This document shows positions 11,002 through 23,213 of a DNA stretch of 64,000 nucleotides, piece by piece. The stretch is from contig NC_079514.1 of NCBI RefSeq assembly GCF_000801105.2, positions 12,688,293-12,752,292 of the forward strand, written 5' to 3'. The DNA comes from Raphanus sativus. Taxonomy: Eukaryota; Streptophyta; Magnoliopsida; Brassicales; Brassicaceae. Under the pieces are notes generated by a model, which was given only the letters and a program-made list of their open reading frames with translations, ran no database searches and was not told where the DNA came from. Position numbers and translations under genes: made by a program. How positions within the stretch are numbered: position 1 is the stretch's first letter; every line of letters begins with the position of its first letter.

Positions 11002-11515
11002 AAACCCAAACTCTAAACCCTAAACCCAAACTATAAACCCTAAATCCTAAACCTTAAACCCAAACTGTAAACCATAAACCCGAACTCTATATCCTAAAAT
11101 GTATTTGAAAATATATTTGATGATCATTAACCCAAAGGTATTTGAAAATTATGGGTTTATGATATACAGTTTGGGTTTAAGGTTTAGGATTTAAGGTTTA
11201 GAGTTTGGGTTTAGGGTTTAGAGTTTAGGTTTAGGATTTATGGTTTGAGTTTAGGGTTTAGGATTTATGGTATATAGTTTGGTTTAGGGTATAAGTTTGG
11301 GTTTAGGGTATAGGTTTAGGGTTTTGTTTAAAATTTAAGATCTAAAATTTGGGTTTAGGATTCGAATTTAGAATTTATGATTTAAAATTTACTTCTTTTG
11401 TATGATTTATTTATTTATGTGATATTAATATTTATGGTAATATGATTGCAATAAGAAAATAGGTGAATTCATAAGTTCACCCTAGGGGTGAACCCAAGTA
11501 TTGTTCTATAATTAA

Positions 11516-12000
11516 ATGGGCTTGTATTGTTTGGGTTAAGTTGCAGGTTTTTAATTTTAAGGAAGAGTTTTAAATGAAACTACTGTGTTTTAAGGGTAGT
11601 GGCATAAGAATGTAAATATTAAGAAAAACTTAGGGCTAATTTCTAAGTGTACTTCAGTTTTAATAGATTAGATACTCAATAACTAACTGTGTTTCATATA
11701 TGCACTAAAAGAGAAATCTTAGTCTGATTATTTTATTTATTTGATATTTTGAAGCCTTAGATGAATCTTCTGTGCATGGAATTGTATTATTATTATTTTA
11801 TTTTGGAATTTAATTTTATTACATTTGTAGCATAGAAATTTTTTAGTTTTCTGTTTGGTATTTTTCAATAGTAAAATAATGTTTTTTTAAGTTTAATAGT
11901 TGAATTATTTATTATTTGAATGGAATTATTATCTTTATTATGATATAGTCTTACTTTATAAATTTGGACTTTATCATACAATAAAAATGTAAATAATTAA

Positions 12001-12036
<36 letters not shown>

Positions 12037-12977
12037 GTTGTATATAATTTTTACAGATAACATCGACAATGAGATATGATAGTAAACATACCTAAAATCT
12101 TAAATTCAATAAATTATGTTAAGTTAGATAAAAGGATTTTTTATTTATCGTTTATTTTGCATCATCCTTTGATGCTACAGAGCATATAACAAACCATGGC
12201 ACATTGTGTAATTTTATTATGAAGAAAAATGGACAAAATCTAATAATGTGCTAAAATTGTCATGGTGACAAGTATATATTTTAGTTTCGAGTTGTTAATC
12301 TTTGCCTTTAGATAAAAAAAAAGATTTGTTAATTTTAACTTTAAAAAATATTTATTATTATTGGTGCCGTATAGTCTTTTACTCTTTACAACCTGATTTG
12401 CTTCTGCTACAATATATATATGGACATTAATAGTTTAAAAATTGTTATTATATGTGCGAGTCCGGATTTGCCATAATCGGAGATATAAAATTGTCATGGT
12501 GACAAGTATATCCTAAAATATATAAAAAGAAAAAGACAATAAAAACTTAAAAGTCCGATACATATAATTCCTATTTGCATGAAAACTATTATTCATTTCA
12601 TCATCAGCCACATTTTTACTTTGACACAAAAATGAAAACATCAAAGCCTTCAAAGGAAAAATAAGAGTAAAGTTCAATAAACAGTTAGAGCTAAACTTCC
12701 AGTCTATAGCTCAGAAGATTATAATCAAGAAAAAATAATTAAGGATAACTTTCCGACATCTTAAAAACTGTTTATGCATTTTGAATTCAATTTTGATATT
12801 TGGCCCAATTAAAAAAATATTACAAAATACGATGAAAAACCTATATACAAAAATCAAATAACAACAAGTCAGAGCATGTCTCTTTTCTTATACTATATCC
12901 TTCACACTAAATAGTTTATAAAAACAGAAAATTCTACTAATACAACAAATTCAGTTAGATTATATAATAAGAACTAT
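11516..12977. other. AT-rich intergenic with a (TA)n run and a 25-bp repeat
   Basis: No gene seen. A (TA)n microsatellite lies at about 12003-12032. The 25-bp AAAATTGTCATGGTGACAAG-type sequence occurs at 12253-12277 and again at 12487-12511. This stretch is probably the body of the Helitron ending at 13004 plus older remnants. Confidence 0.45.
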
Positions 12978-13004
12978 CCGCGTGTAGCGCAGAAAATAAC
13001 CTAG
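12978..13004 (+). mobile_element. Helitron 3' terminus (plus strand)
   Basis: A short GCG-loop-GCGC hairpin (CCGCGTGTAGCGCAG, 12978-12992) is followed by AAAATAAC and CTAG at 13001-13004, then T. The body would lie to the left; its 5' end was not located. Confidence 0.5.
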
Positions 13005-13636
13005 TAATCAATTAGAAGAAGAAGATATTATATTTGAAAGATACCAAGAAAAATTAAATTTAGTTTTTGTTTTTCTTCGAAGACGTATATAGAGAGGAGA
13101 CAATAAGAGTTAGCGAGTTTGATTAATTAAAATTTGATTATCTTCAAAATCGCAAATTTCATGAATTATAAAACTAGCAAGGTCAGCTTGAGGCAATTGA
13201 ATATTTATCATAGAAAAAAATAATTGTAAAGCTTGGATTATATAGTGTCGAATACTCTTTGTTCTTTTTTTTTCTTTTGTGCACTTCGAATATCTTTGTT
13301 TTAAATTCGGAAATTAAATAATAAACCAATCGGTGTTCGAATGAATTAAAGTCGATCAAGTTCAGATGGATAATAACCGAATTGGTTTGGTTCAGAAATC
13401 CAATTTTTAAATTTTTTTCAGATTTTATAGACAAACTGACCTAACCCGAACCGACCTATAACGATAATAACCGAATTGGTTATAGTATAATCTGTCGCAG
13501 CCTAAAGTCCCTATCAGAGGCGAGAACGAAGAAAAACCCTAACCTACACGAAGCGTTCTTCCTTCTACAAGATTCACTCACTGCTGAGAAGAATCGAGCT
13601 CTAGAAGAGATTCCGTAGCTCTTCACCATAAGTTTC

Positions 13637-13747
<111 letters not shown>

Positions 13748-13914
13748 TTCGTTTCGCGGCGTTTCAAAGTTTGATTTCGGTTAATTCGACAGTTAGGTAA
13801 AGGATTTGCAGCCGTCGTTCCTCAAGTCTGTGATCGAGAACAAAGAAAAACCCTAATCATCTACACAATGCTTCACTCTTCTGCAAAGAAGATTCGAGTT
13901 GTTTCCGTAAGTTA

Positions 13915-14029
<115 letters not shown>

Positions 14030-14060
14030 GCTCCATTTCGTCGCGGTTATCTATTCTATT

Positions 14061-15634
14061 AATTCTCCGGCATGACCAGTTGATAAAAGTTGTGTCCACT
14101 TTTTAAATTTCATAACTGTCCATTAAATATCAATAATAAATGATAATTATGCATTTTATAAAAATATTGTAAACCACTAATTCAGTTCCATATTATGCGG
14201 GACTCACTTCCTCTCAAACTGTCGACTAATTTTAATTTCAGAGAGTACAATTTTTTTTTTGACAGTACAATTTCATATAACTAATAATTTGTGCAAGTAT
14301 AATACAACACACAAACTTGCATAGGTTTAATCACAAAACAGACATATTTGTAGGTTCAGAAACGTAGGCATAGTGATCAATTGCTCGGCCATGGAGCCGA
14401 GAGTTACCGTGGTGATTTGTCAAATTCGATGAATAAATTGGTTTTCTAAAAATAATCCATTTTTCTAGGTTTTGAATGGAATTTATATACCAGATCTACA
14501 AAATTGAATGAAAGATCTGAAAGAAAAACACAATATTGCAGCTTATAATGATACTTTTATATGACGACTATGGAAATGTTTTTGCAGAAACCTACAAGTT
14601 ATCATAAAGAAGACGACGATGTATTTACAATAAACCATTCATTAAAGAAATTATTTAGAAAAAAAAATAAAAGTGTTGTAGTTGTTTCGAACACGTGACG
14701 TGCTCTAAAAGTGGAAGCACCTCTATGCACAAAGCTGGTAAATGATCAGTATTTACACTGTCAACATCTTTATATATGACATCTGCCCTCCAAAAAACAA
14801 GTTTGTTTTTTTTATTTTATTTTTTTTTTGAAAAATTTAAGTTTTATATTTAAGTTTTTTTCTAATTATATCTATGTTTAATATTAATTTAAATTGATAA
14901 AATAGTCTCTTAAATAAATGAAATACATAGTTAAATATAATATTTATCAATAGGTTATATTCTTATTTTAATAAAATAAACTATATTTTGATTTGTCCTT
15001 TCAAAGAGCGGGTATATATTTTGTTTTATTTTTTGGAAAAATTTAACTTTTATATTTGTGTTTAATAATAATTTAATTAATATAATTTTGAAAAAAAATC
15101 GATTTGCGAATGTGGGTTATGAGTATTTTATTCGGGGTGGGAGCAGGTTGGTAAATTTTGGATTGTGGGTATCCGCTAACCCGAAAAGTAGTTAAAAATG
15201 AAAATAAAAATAAAAGTAAACACTTTTTTTAAAATATGGTAATTTAACAAGAACAATATAAAAATTTTAAAATATATAAATTTTATTATAAATATATTTT
15301 TATATTTTTTATAATAATTAAATTTTTTTAAAAAAATTAAAAATTATAACCCGCGGATAACCGCAAAATTAAATGGGGCGGGTGTCGGTACAAATTATTT
15401 GTATGTGGGTTGTGCGGGTTATATTTTCGACCAAATAAAATTGAAACCCGCGGGTTTGCGGGTTCGACCGGCAACCAAGCCATAACCGAACGTATACCGG
15501 ATCAATTTTTAAATTATTATTATTTAATAAAATATATTTTAATTAACATTTTCATACAAATATGATTAGAAAAAATATAAATATAATCAAAAAGAAACAC
15601 AAATATGAGAATTAAATTAAAACAAAAAGTATAC
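14061..15634. other. Non-coding transposon-derived stretch
   Basis: No gene. A palindrome CTCGGCCATGGAGCCGAG lies at about 14387-14405. From 15100 to 15490 the sequence is rich in AACCCGCGG / GGGTTGTGCGGG words typical of dispersed crucifer repeats. It probably belongs to the Helitron ending at 15664. Confidence 0.4.
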
Positions 15635-15664
15635 CCACCCTTTAAAGAGCGGATCAAAATCTAG
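15635..15664 (+). mobile_element. Helitron 3' terminus (plus strand)
   Basis: The imperfect hairpin CCACCCTTTAAAGAGCGG is followed by ATCAAAAT and CTAG (15661-15664), then T. The last about 150 bp resemble the segment before the terminus at 47838, so these two are likely one family. Confidence 0.55.
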
Positions 15665-16067
15665 TTAGGTTTAAATCTCGTATAAATAATCCCAAGGTAG
15701 TGCAATAGAATGTTGTATGATCTGCTTTTGGTGACCAAACCGAGTACGGAGACTGATAATTTACACATGTCATTATTTTAAAGTTTATAACAAAGGCCCA
15801 TTTGAAGTCAGATCTTGTGATCGATCATAACAAAGATTCTTGTAATCCCGGGCGGGCCATTTAATAAACAAAGCTAATTATAATAATAGAGGCCTGTGGC
15901 CCATCTTAAGCGCGACCCGAGCGCTCGATATAAAAAGCGTGACGAGTCTGCAATTCTCTCTCAGCTTTTTTTTTTTTTTTTTTTTTTGGTGCCGTGCCGT
16001 GAGTGTTTCGTTTCTTTTGATACACGATTGAAGCCTAATAAAAACCCCCCTCTCGACTGCGACTGCG

Positions 16068-19000
16068 ATGGTGTGGTGTAACCATTGTGGGAAGGAAGTT
16101 GCCGGATTACGCCCAGAAGGCGGTGCTTTGTAAGTGTTTTTCGATTTGAAGGTTTTCTTCTAGTTCCGAGTTAGTTATGATTGATTGGTGATGAGCTTCT
16201 CGTGTTTATGGTTGTTGATGATTGATTGTAGGGCATGTAATAAATGTGGGAGGATATTGGAAAACTTCTATTTTTCTGATGAAGTTACTTTCATTAAGAA
16301 TGCCGCTGGACAGGTACCCCCCTTAAACCCTAAACCCTCCCCGCTGCTTCTTCTGAAGAAAGAGTGGTTGTCAGATCTCTTCTTGTTATGGCGACATATA
16401 TCTTTTTATTCGACCATTTGGTTTCTAATTACTACACATTAATTTTTATATATCTGGTGGCTGCTGCTGCTGCAGAGCCAAGCGTCAGGTAACATAGTGA
16501 GTAGTGTTTCGAGTGGGATTACAAGCTCACGTGAAAGGAGAAATAGAATTGGTATTTTGTCTTTTCTTTTTCTTTCTGATCTTACCATTTGCATTGTGCT
16601 CATAAATTTTGAAAAAGTCATTGCATAATTGTTAGATTCTTTTACCTTTGTGCCACAATTTGATCCTTTTTTTTTGGGGGGTTGTGGGCAGCTAGAGATG
16701 AGTTAATGAATTTGAGAGATGCCTTGCAAATTGGTGATGACAGTGATGTTGTGGTTAACATGGCTTTCCGATTATTTGGGGTCGGTTTTTTTTTTTTTTT
16801 TTTTACATATCTTCTTCTTATGTCTCTTCTTGTCACCGTCTAACTTTATTTAAATCTATTTTCTCAAGGTCGCAGCTGACCAAAACTTCACCAAAGGGCG
16901 CAGAAGTGAACTAGTACTCTCTTCCTGTCTCTACTTGGCTTGCAGGTTGCTTTTGGGAATCTTTGTAATCCTCTTTTCTCTCTCCTAATAATCACTTATG
17001 TTTCGATTATTCACCAAAACTTTTACGTTTCTTCTGTAGGCAACAAAAGAAGTTAGCATTTCTTCTTATTGATTTTTCGAGCTACCTTCGAGTTTCCGTG
17101 TAAGTTGAGAGGAACTGTTTTCATTCCCCTACTTACCTGTTTAGTCTACTACAGAGTCGACTAAGGTTTCATTTGTCTATAGTTACGAGTTAGGTTCTGT
17201 CTACTTGCAACTCTGTGAACTGCTCTTCTTGGTGGAAAACAACAACTATGAGGAGCTTGTTGATCCTTCAATCTTCATTCCTCGATTCACAAAAAGTAAT
17301 TATGTCTTCTTTTATTTATTTATTTACTAGTTTGGTGTGAACATCAGTCAAATACAAACAACAGTTTGTATCAAACACTTGTTTCATCATTGCACACACT
17401 TTTGTAGGCTTATTAAAAGGTGAACATGACAACGATAAAACAAGAAAAAAAGTCATAAAAACGGCTACCAACATTATAGCTAGTATGAAGAGAGATTGGA
17501 TGCAGGTGTGTGACTCGACTCCTCCTCTTTTTTTTTTTTTAATTTTACAGTTACCTTACTACGTACATGTTCTTTGTCTTGTGTTAATTGTTGACCATCT
17601 AATCTATTGGGGCTGGCTTGCAGACCGGCCGCAAACCAAGTGGAATATGTGGAGCAGCAATTTACATAGCTGCCCTTTCTCGTGGTATCAAGTGCTCGAC
17701 CACCGATATTGTAAGAATATCTGATTCAGCGATGATATTTGTTATAAAGATTAAAGCAGAGCAATGATGTTTCGATTTTGATATGTGTGTTTCTCAGGCA
17801 CACATTGTGCATATGTGTGGAGCAACAATAACTAAAAGATTGAATGAGTTTGCTAACACCGAAGCTGCAAGTTTAACTGTGAGTTTTTTTCATTTATTTC
17901 GCTAATTAGATGTTGTCATTATGCATTTTTTTTTCCGCTCATATTGTACTTGTTGATTTTTTTTTTTTTTCAATTGTTGTACATGCTTGGCATAGGTTAA
18001 GGAGCTCAAAAAAAGCGAAAAACCTTTTACGCCAAGACCAAATTCCGACAAGGAAGTAGTGAACTGTAAACATAAGGATTCAAAAAGTTTTGGTTATGGA
18101 TTATGCAAGGACTGTCACGAAAAGGTAAAGTCTCCAGACTTGTCTCCTTCCATTTTCTTTTAAGCATAAGCAACTGGTGACACATGGCTCCTGAGAGTTG
18201 ACAATCAGATGCTTTTCTTTTCCAAATTTTTTTCCGGCAGTTCATGAAAGTTTCTGGTGGAGTTGTTGGTGGGTCGGATCCTCCTGCTTTCCAGCGAGCA
18301 GAGAAAGAGAGAATGGCAAAAGCAGCTAGAGAGGAAAACGAGGGAGGAGGCATTGGTATATATAGCTTAACCAACTATCGAAAATAGATTTTTTTTTTTT
18401 TTCTTTGTTGGCTAATTGTTTGAGAGCTCTTGAGAATTTTGTGTTGCCGTGTCTGTCTCTCTCAGAGAAAATTGAAGAAGAACCATATTGGAATGCTGAA
18501 GCTTCGGATGAGTCAGACAATCTTTCTGACCTCGATGGTGATCCTGTGGTGGGTGGGCAATAATTTTATTTCCTTTGTGTTGTATTAGATTCTAAGTAGA
18601 ATGTTTTAAGCTCTGAAGATGGAACATGAAATTGAAAACTTCTCTTCAGTCTATTTTCCTTGCAACAGTTTTCACTTCACATTTGATGGTTGGTCACAGG
18701 TGGATGGCTGTATTCTTGACGAGGACGAAAAGGTAGCCATTAAAAAATCATGGGAGTTTCTTAACAGAGACTGGCTTAAGGTGATAGAGGATATACTCAT
18801 TTATCTTCTCTTTGTATTTCCTTACTAAATTATTTAGAATCTTACCAAATTTTAATTGTTTTGTAGGAGCAAGCGGATAAGGAAGCAGCTCTGAAGACTG
18901 CTAGTGAAGCTTTCAACGCGAGCAATGCTAATTGCCCTGAATACGCAAGAAATCTTGTTGAAGCTTCTAAAGCATCTGTGACTAATTCTAGAAAGGTGAC

Positions 19001-19640
19001 TAACTTTGCAGTAGTAGTGTGTTTATGCATGCAAATGCTTATAGTATCAAAGTACGAATAATAATATGCACAATGACCACTAATGACCCCGAATATGGTT
19101 TATCGGTTAAACTCTTGTTCTCTATTCTTTTAGGAAAAGCGGCAAAAACGTGCAGAGGAAGCAAAGAACGCGCCTCCCGCATCACACCTTTGGAAGCTGT
19201 TACCAGAGCGCTTGGTAGAAAGGTAACAAAATATATAGCTTTTGAAGAAAAAGAACGTTTGGAATTTTCTCGTGTTTCTGATTTTGAGTCTCGATCTCTT
19301 AATTACAGAATATCAGTTTCAACTACGATCTTTTGGAAGAGCTCTTAGATACTTCCGTAAGTTTTATTATTATCTTCTCTTCTTGTTTCTTTAGTTCCCA
19401 TCACTTTCAGGTTTATACAATTTTTTCTTGTTTCAGTCAGGTGAGAAGTCCCACAAGAAATCAAGAACCGAAACACTTATAGAGAAGAAGAAGAAGGAAG
19501 TTGAAATTGAAGAGGAGGAAGAAGAAGAAGCTGAAGAAGATGAAGAACAACCATACGAAATGAACACAGATGAGAAATTCTATGAAGACCAAGTGGAAGA
19601 GGAAGAGGATGAGGATGGTTATGATTTTGGATTGTATTAA
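16068..19640 (+). CDS. BRF1: TFIIIB subunit BRF1-like (TFIIB-related factor), frameshifted near the C-terminus
   Basis: BRF1 is the TFIIB-like subunit of TFIIIB, which recruits RNA polymerase III to tRNA and 5S genes in the nucleus. The gene has 18 short exons with good GT-AG borders: 16068-16129, 16232-16313, 16476-16551, 16692-16780, 16869-16945, 17040-17099, 17183-17295, 17408-17505, 17624-17710, 17798-17878, 17996-18124, 18241-18355, 18466-18548, 18700-18780, 18867-18995, 19134-19222, 19309-19356 and 19437-19640. A zinc ribbon (MVWCNHCGK, ACNKCGRIL) comes first. Two cyclin-like repeats follow (GRRSELVLSSCLYLACR; GRKPSGICGAAIYIAALSRG), then the Brf1 TBP-binding segment (DGCILDEDEKVAIKKSWEFLNRDWLKEQ). 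Exon 16 starts in frame (EKRQKRAEEAKNAPP), but the conserved LEAVTRALGRK and the two acidic final exons are in another frame. Read literally, the protein ends early after about RISVSTTIFWKSS. The family match is strong; whether the allele is functional is doubtful. Confidence 0.88.
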
Positions 19641-19659
19641 TATATTGAGAATTTGCACT

Positions 19660-20447
19660 CTCTACCCACCACTTTTTTCGTAATTAGGTAAATACACAAA
19701 GGTACTGTGTTGCACTATTTAACAATATTTTAATATATTACTGCCCCTCTCTTTCTTTCTCTCTCTTCTTCTCCTTGCGCTTCAACCTCTCTTTCTCCTA
19801 ACCACGTCTCCCTTTAACCACCTCCTCTGCATAGATTCAAAGCCTATAAAAAATGGATTTCAGGAAAAAAATGATAAGGAGAGAAAGAGTCCAAACGTAA
19901 AATGAGATGTTTATCTAATCTCTCTCTATCTCCCAATCCCAAAATCCCTTCCTCCCTCTCACGATGCCGCCACACCCGTCCATGAGCACCACCGACACCC
20001 ACCCCTAGATCCCCCAACAACCCAGCTCCAACTACTGTCCATGGCTCCCGCAGCGCGTCCTTTCCCACCCCCGCGCCGTCATCTCAGCTCCCCTCTCCTC
20101 CTCTGCCGCCGTCTCAGTCGCCGCCTCCGCTCCCACCACCCAGCTCTCAAAGTTCCCTCCTCTCCAGACCTCCAAGTCCGACTCCTCCGACTTCTCCGGC
20201 CCGCTTCATTTCCAAGATCCGTCAACGTCTCTGTCGTGTTACCTATATAATTTAAATCTTTGTCCATGGATTTATTAATCCATAGGGGGGTTAGGGTTTA
20301 ATTTTGATGAAAATAGAAGATTTGAGAAGAGAAGAAGAAATATGGGTAAACTCATGATCGCAGAAGAGAAGAAGAGGGAGAGATGAAAGAGAGATATATT
20401 GTTGGAGAAAGAAGAGAAGGGCTTTTAGGTAATTATATATATAAAAA
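19660..20447. other. Intergenic with a GC-rich, gene-like leader fragment
   Basis: Between about 19930 and 20240 the sequence is unusually C-rich and contains ATG codons followed by Pro/Ser-rich short frames such as HFQDPSTSLSCYL. It resembles the start of a plant gene, but no frame continues into exons and I do not recognise it. Confidence 0.35.
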
Positions 20448-20475
20448 CTAGTGGTTGGCCGGTGCTACGCGTCGG
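20448..20475 (-). mobile_element. Helitron 3' terminus (minus strand)
   Basis: On the minus strand an imperfect hairpin (CCGACGCGTAGCACCGG) is followed by CCAACCA and CTAG (20448-20451), then T. Similar in sequence to the terminus at 4057. The body would extend to the right toward the 165-bp repeat. Confidence 0.55.
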
Positions 20476-20812
20476 GATTCGGATAAAAATTCAAATTGGT
20501 TGTTTAGATATTTTAATCCATTTTGTTGAATGTTTCGAATTTAATTTTAATTTTACAAATTTACTGTTCTTGTTTTTAGAGTTTATCCAATTGGATTGTA
20601 ATTTTAAAATTTCAGGAATGAGACTTTGTAGAGATTGAAAACGTGAATGTTGAAGCTACAATTATAAAGTTTAAAGTAATTATTTGTAGAGTTTAACCAA
20701 ACAATGTTTTTCTATATCAATTGATTTATAGGATTGATTTTCCTATTTTATTAGAATTTTTGCTATAGCGTATTTTCTTAGATTTATAGGATATATTTTC
20801 TTACACTATCAG

Positions 20813-21147
20813 GAGAAGCTTAAATTCTATTAATGAAAATCTGAAAGTAAAACATTTAAACTTCAGCTTAAATATAAAATGAAAACAAAATAACAATACC
20901 ACGAACCTTATTTTTACACATTACCAAACCACAACACATAATCATCATCATGCAGTTCCATGACGGTAAAGTTTCCTACACTATCAGGAGAAGCTTAAAT
21001 TCCATTAATGAAAATCTGAAAGTAAAACATTTAAACTTCAGCTTAAATATAAAATGAAAACAAAATAACAATACCACGAACCTTATTTCTACACATTACA
21101 AAACCGCAACACATAATCATCATCATGCAGTTCCATGATGGTAAAGC
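20813..21147. repeat. Tandem duplication, 165-bp period
   Basis: Two nearly identical copies start with ACACTATCAGGAGAAGCTTA at 20813 and 20978. Only a few substitutions separate them, so the duplication is recent. It lies downstream of the dead ERF gene. Confidence 0.9.
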
Positions 21148-21258
21148 TTTAGAAAGTAACGGCGGTCACATACATATGTTCTATATATTACAGACTTTAT
21201 TTGACTTTTCATTTATTTTACTTTTAACTTTATTTATGCATACGATGAGATAACATCA

Positions 21259-21814
21259 TCAATAATCCATGTATCTAGACTCGTCCAGCTGACTCGGCTG
21301 CTCCGTCGTGGTACCGTCCAGCTCAAGGAAAAACTCCAAGCTTGATATCTGCTGCAAAAGATCGTAACCAGATTCAACCCCGTAACTCGGATTCTGAAAC
21401 TCGTAACCACTCCCGAACCCAAAGCAACTCAACCGACGAACTCGGGTGAGACAACTCGCTCTGAGAGTGTACACAGAGCTTCTTCGCCGGAGGCAGATCG
21501 TCTGATGTCAGCGGAGAAGGATGAAGGAGATCTGGGAAGTTGAGCTTGGCTTTGTCGCGGCGGATACGCTTAGCCGCCACGTCATAAGCCATGGCGGCTT
21601 CCTCCGCCGTGTTGAACGTCCCGAGCCAGACTCTGGTGCCTTTACTGGATATCGTATCTCTGACGACTATTTCCTCTATGGACGCTTGCGTATCCCTCCG
21701 TAAACTTTCTTCCTCTTTCTTTTCTCCGTAGGTGGCTCCCTCTTCTATTTCTCCACCGCCTCCGCTTTCAACGCCATTTCTATAGTTTAAAGGTGCAAAA
21801 TTACATACAGCCAT
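21259..21814 (-). pseudogene. ERF (AP2/ERF) transcription factor pseudogene, AP2 domain half deleted
   Basis: The frame starts [14 protein letters not shown] and runs into the second half of an AP2 domain ([25 protein letters not shown]). After that come KLNFPDL and [15 protein letters not shown]. The first half of the domain (the YRGIRQRPWGKW..AEIRD DNA-contact strands) is missing: an AGATAC remnant of its start is joined directly to SSKGTRVW, with a change of frame. A second frameshift near 21440 moves the conserved C-terminus ([39 protein letters not shown]) into another frame. From recall the C-terminus resembles At1g72360 (HRE1/ERF73, a hypoxia-responsive ERF), but I am unsure of the exact orthologue. 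It cannot bind DNA normally. Confidence 0.8.
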
Positions 21815-23169
21815 TGTAACTAAATAATTATTTTAAAGAATTTCTAATCATCGTTACTCATGCAAACAGCAAAATAATCTCTAATTTAATTTGCTTGACG
21901 TTTTGAGATCGGAAATTACTTGTTTAATTGTTTTCAAATATGGGTAGAAGGTCTGATATTTATAGTTGGAGATTCAGGCGGTTATAGTGAAAACGAAGAG
22001 GCAAATAGCAATCTTAAAGAAAGGGGTTGATTACTCAAGGGAAAAACTCAGAATTAATGCCAGATTAAAGTAGTTGTGAGGAAAGAAAGAAGTTGTGTTC
22101 TCTGCTCGACACGTGTCGCGATTTGGGCATAGGAAGGGTAACGTGGCTGATTGTGGAGAGTTTCATGTCAACTTTATTAGTATAGATATCTATTCTGACA
22201 CACTGAGTTATACTGTATATGGTATATTGCTAATATCACGTTTTTTATGGGTTTCTAGCATATTAACTCTAATATATTATCTAACTATATTATATTTTTA
22301 TTCATTTTTGTTTTGCCGGACTGGTTAAACAAATTTATGTGCATCAGTGTATTAGAACAGAGTTATTGAAGTTAGTAACTCTTACAACAAAATCAATAAC
22401 TAGAAACCACATTACAAAGTGGATTTATTATTTTTCTTATTAAAATCAATTCTTGCCTTACTCCACCCGTAAAACCTTTAAAACAGAGTTGCATGTTCCG
22501 AGTAAAAACCTTAAAGACCAAAAAGTTAGAGAGTGCTTTGAGCTAAAATTTCAGGATGCCTTCGGCGGGCTATCCGGCTTGCTCCGATGTACAGTTATTA
22601 GGCGCTAGTATATTTAAATAGTAACAAATGGTTTACGGCTAATCAATTAAATAATCACACAAAGGCCTTGTAAAAAGGTCAAATTGCATAGCATTAAACC
22701 ATATTAAATATGAAACTGTGTCGTTTTTCAATTTGTTAGTGAGCAGCATGCTTACTTGGCAATTGGCATTACCTCAACTGAATTAGAGGTACAATCAAAA
22801 TGGGCTCTCTGGAATATTTGTCGGGTATTAGTATGAAGAAAAACGTGACTAACGAAATCAAATATAACCGACAAAAAAAGAAGAAAGCAAACATAATCAA
22901 AGCTTTTGATTAATTAAATTATGCATAGTCAATAGTCAGAAGTATAAGTTAACTTGTCTTTTGTTGTATTTTTAAGTTTATAACTCCTTCCAATTTTAAA
23001 AATAAGATTTTTTTCAAGTTTGCACATATATTAAGAATATAATAAATATTTATAATTAAATTTATATTTGCATTTGTTATAAAAAATTTAGTAACTATAG
23101 ACTAATAACCTTTATTCGATTAAAAAATTGTAATTAATATTAAAAATAAAATAAAATATATATATAAAT

Positions 23170-23213
<44 letters not shown>

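Larger units (their letters stand above)
9280..11515. mobile_element. Foldback/MULE-like element with 9-bp target duplication and telomere-like arms
   Basis: The 9-bp sequence TATAATTAA flanks the element exactly (9280-9288 and 11507-11515). The element starts GAACAATACTT and ends in its reverse complement. The inverted arms remain similar for about 360 bp, including GGGTGAACTTATGAATTCACC and ATAAATATTAAT. Inner parts of both arms are strings of degenerate CCCTAAA/CCCAAAC units. Without the nested LINE the element would be about 0.76 kb, nearly all hairpin, with a loop near 11125-11145. A 9-bp duplication and long inverted ends are typical of Mutator-like elements; no transposase is present. 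Confidence 0.75.

Noticed and set aside
11002..11340. Possible real interstitial telomere
   Set aside because: The CCCTAAA units are degenerate, in both orientations, and belong to the inverted arms of a transposon with a 9-bp target duplication.
14387..14405. CTCGGC palindrome as another Helitron 3' end
   Set aside because: No CTRR|T follows at the right distance on either strand.
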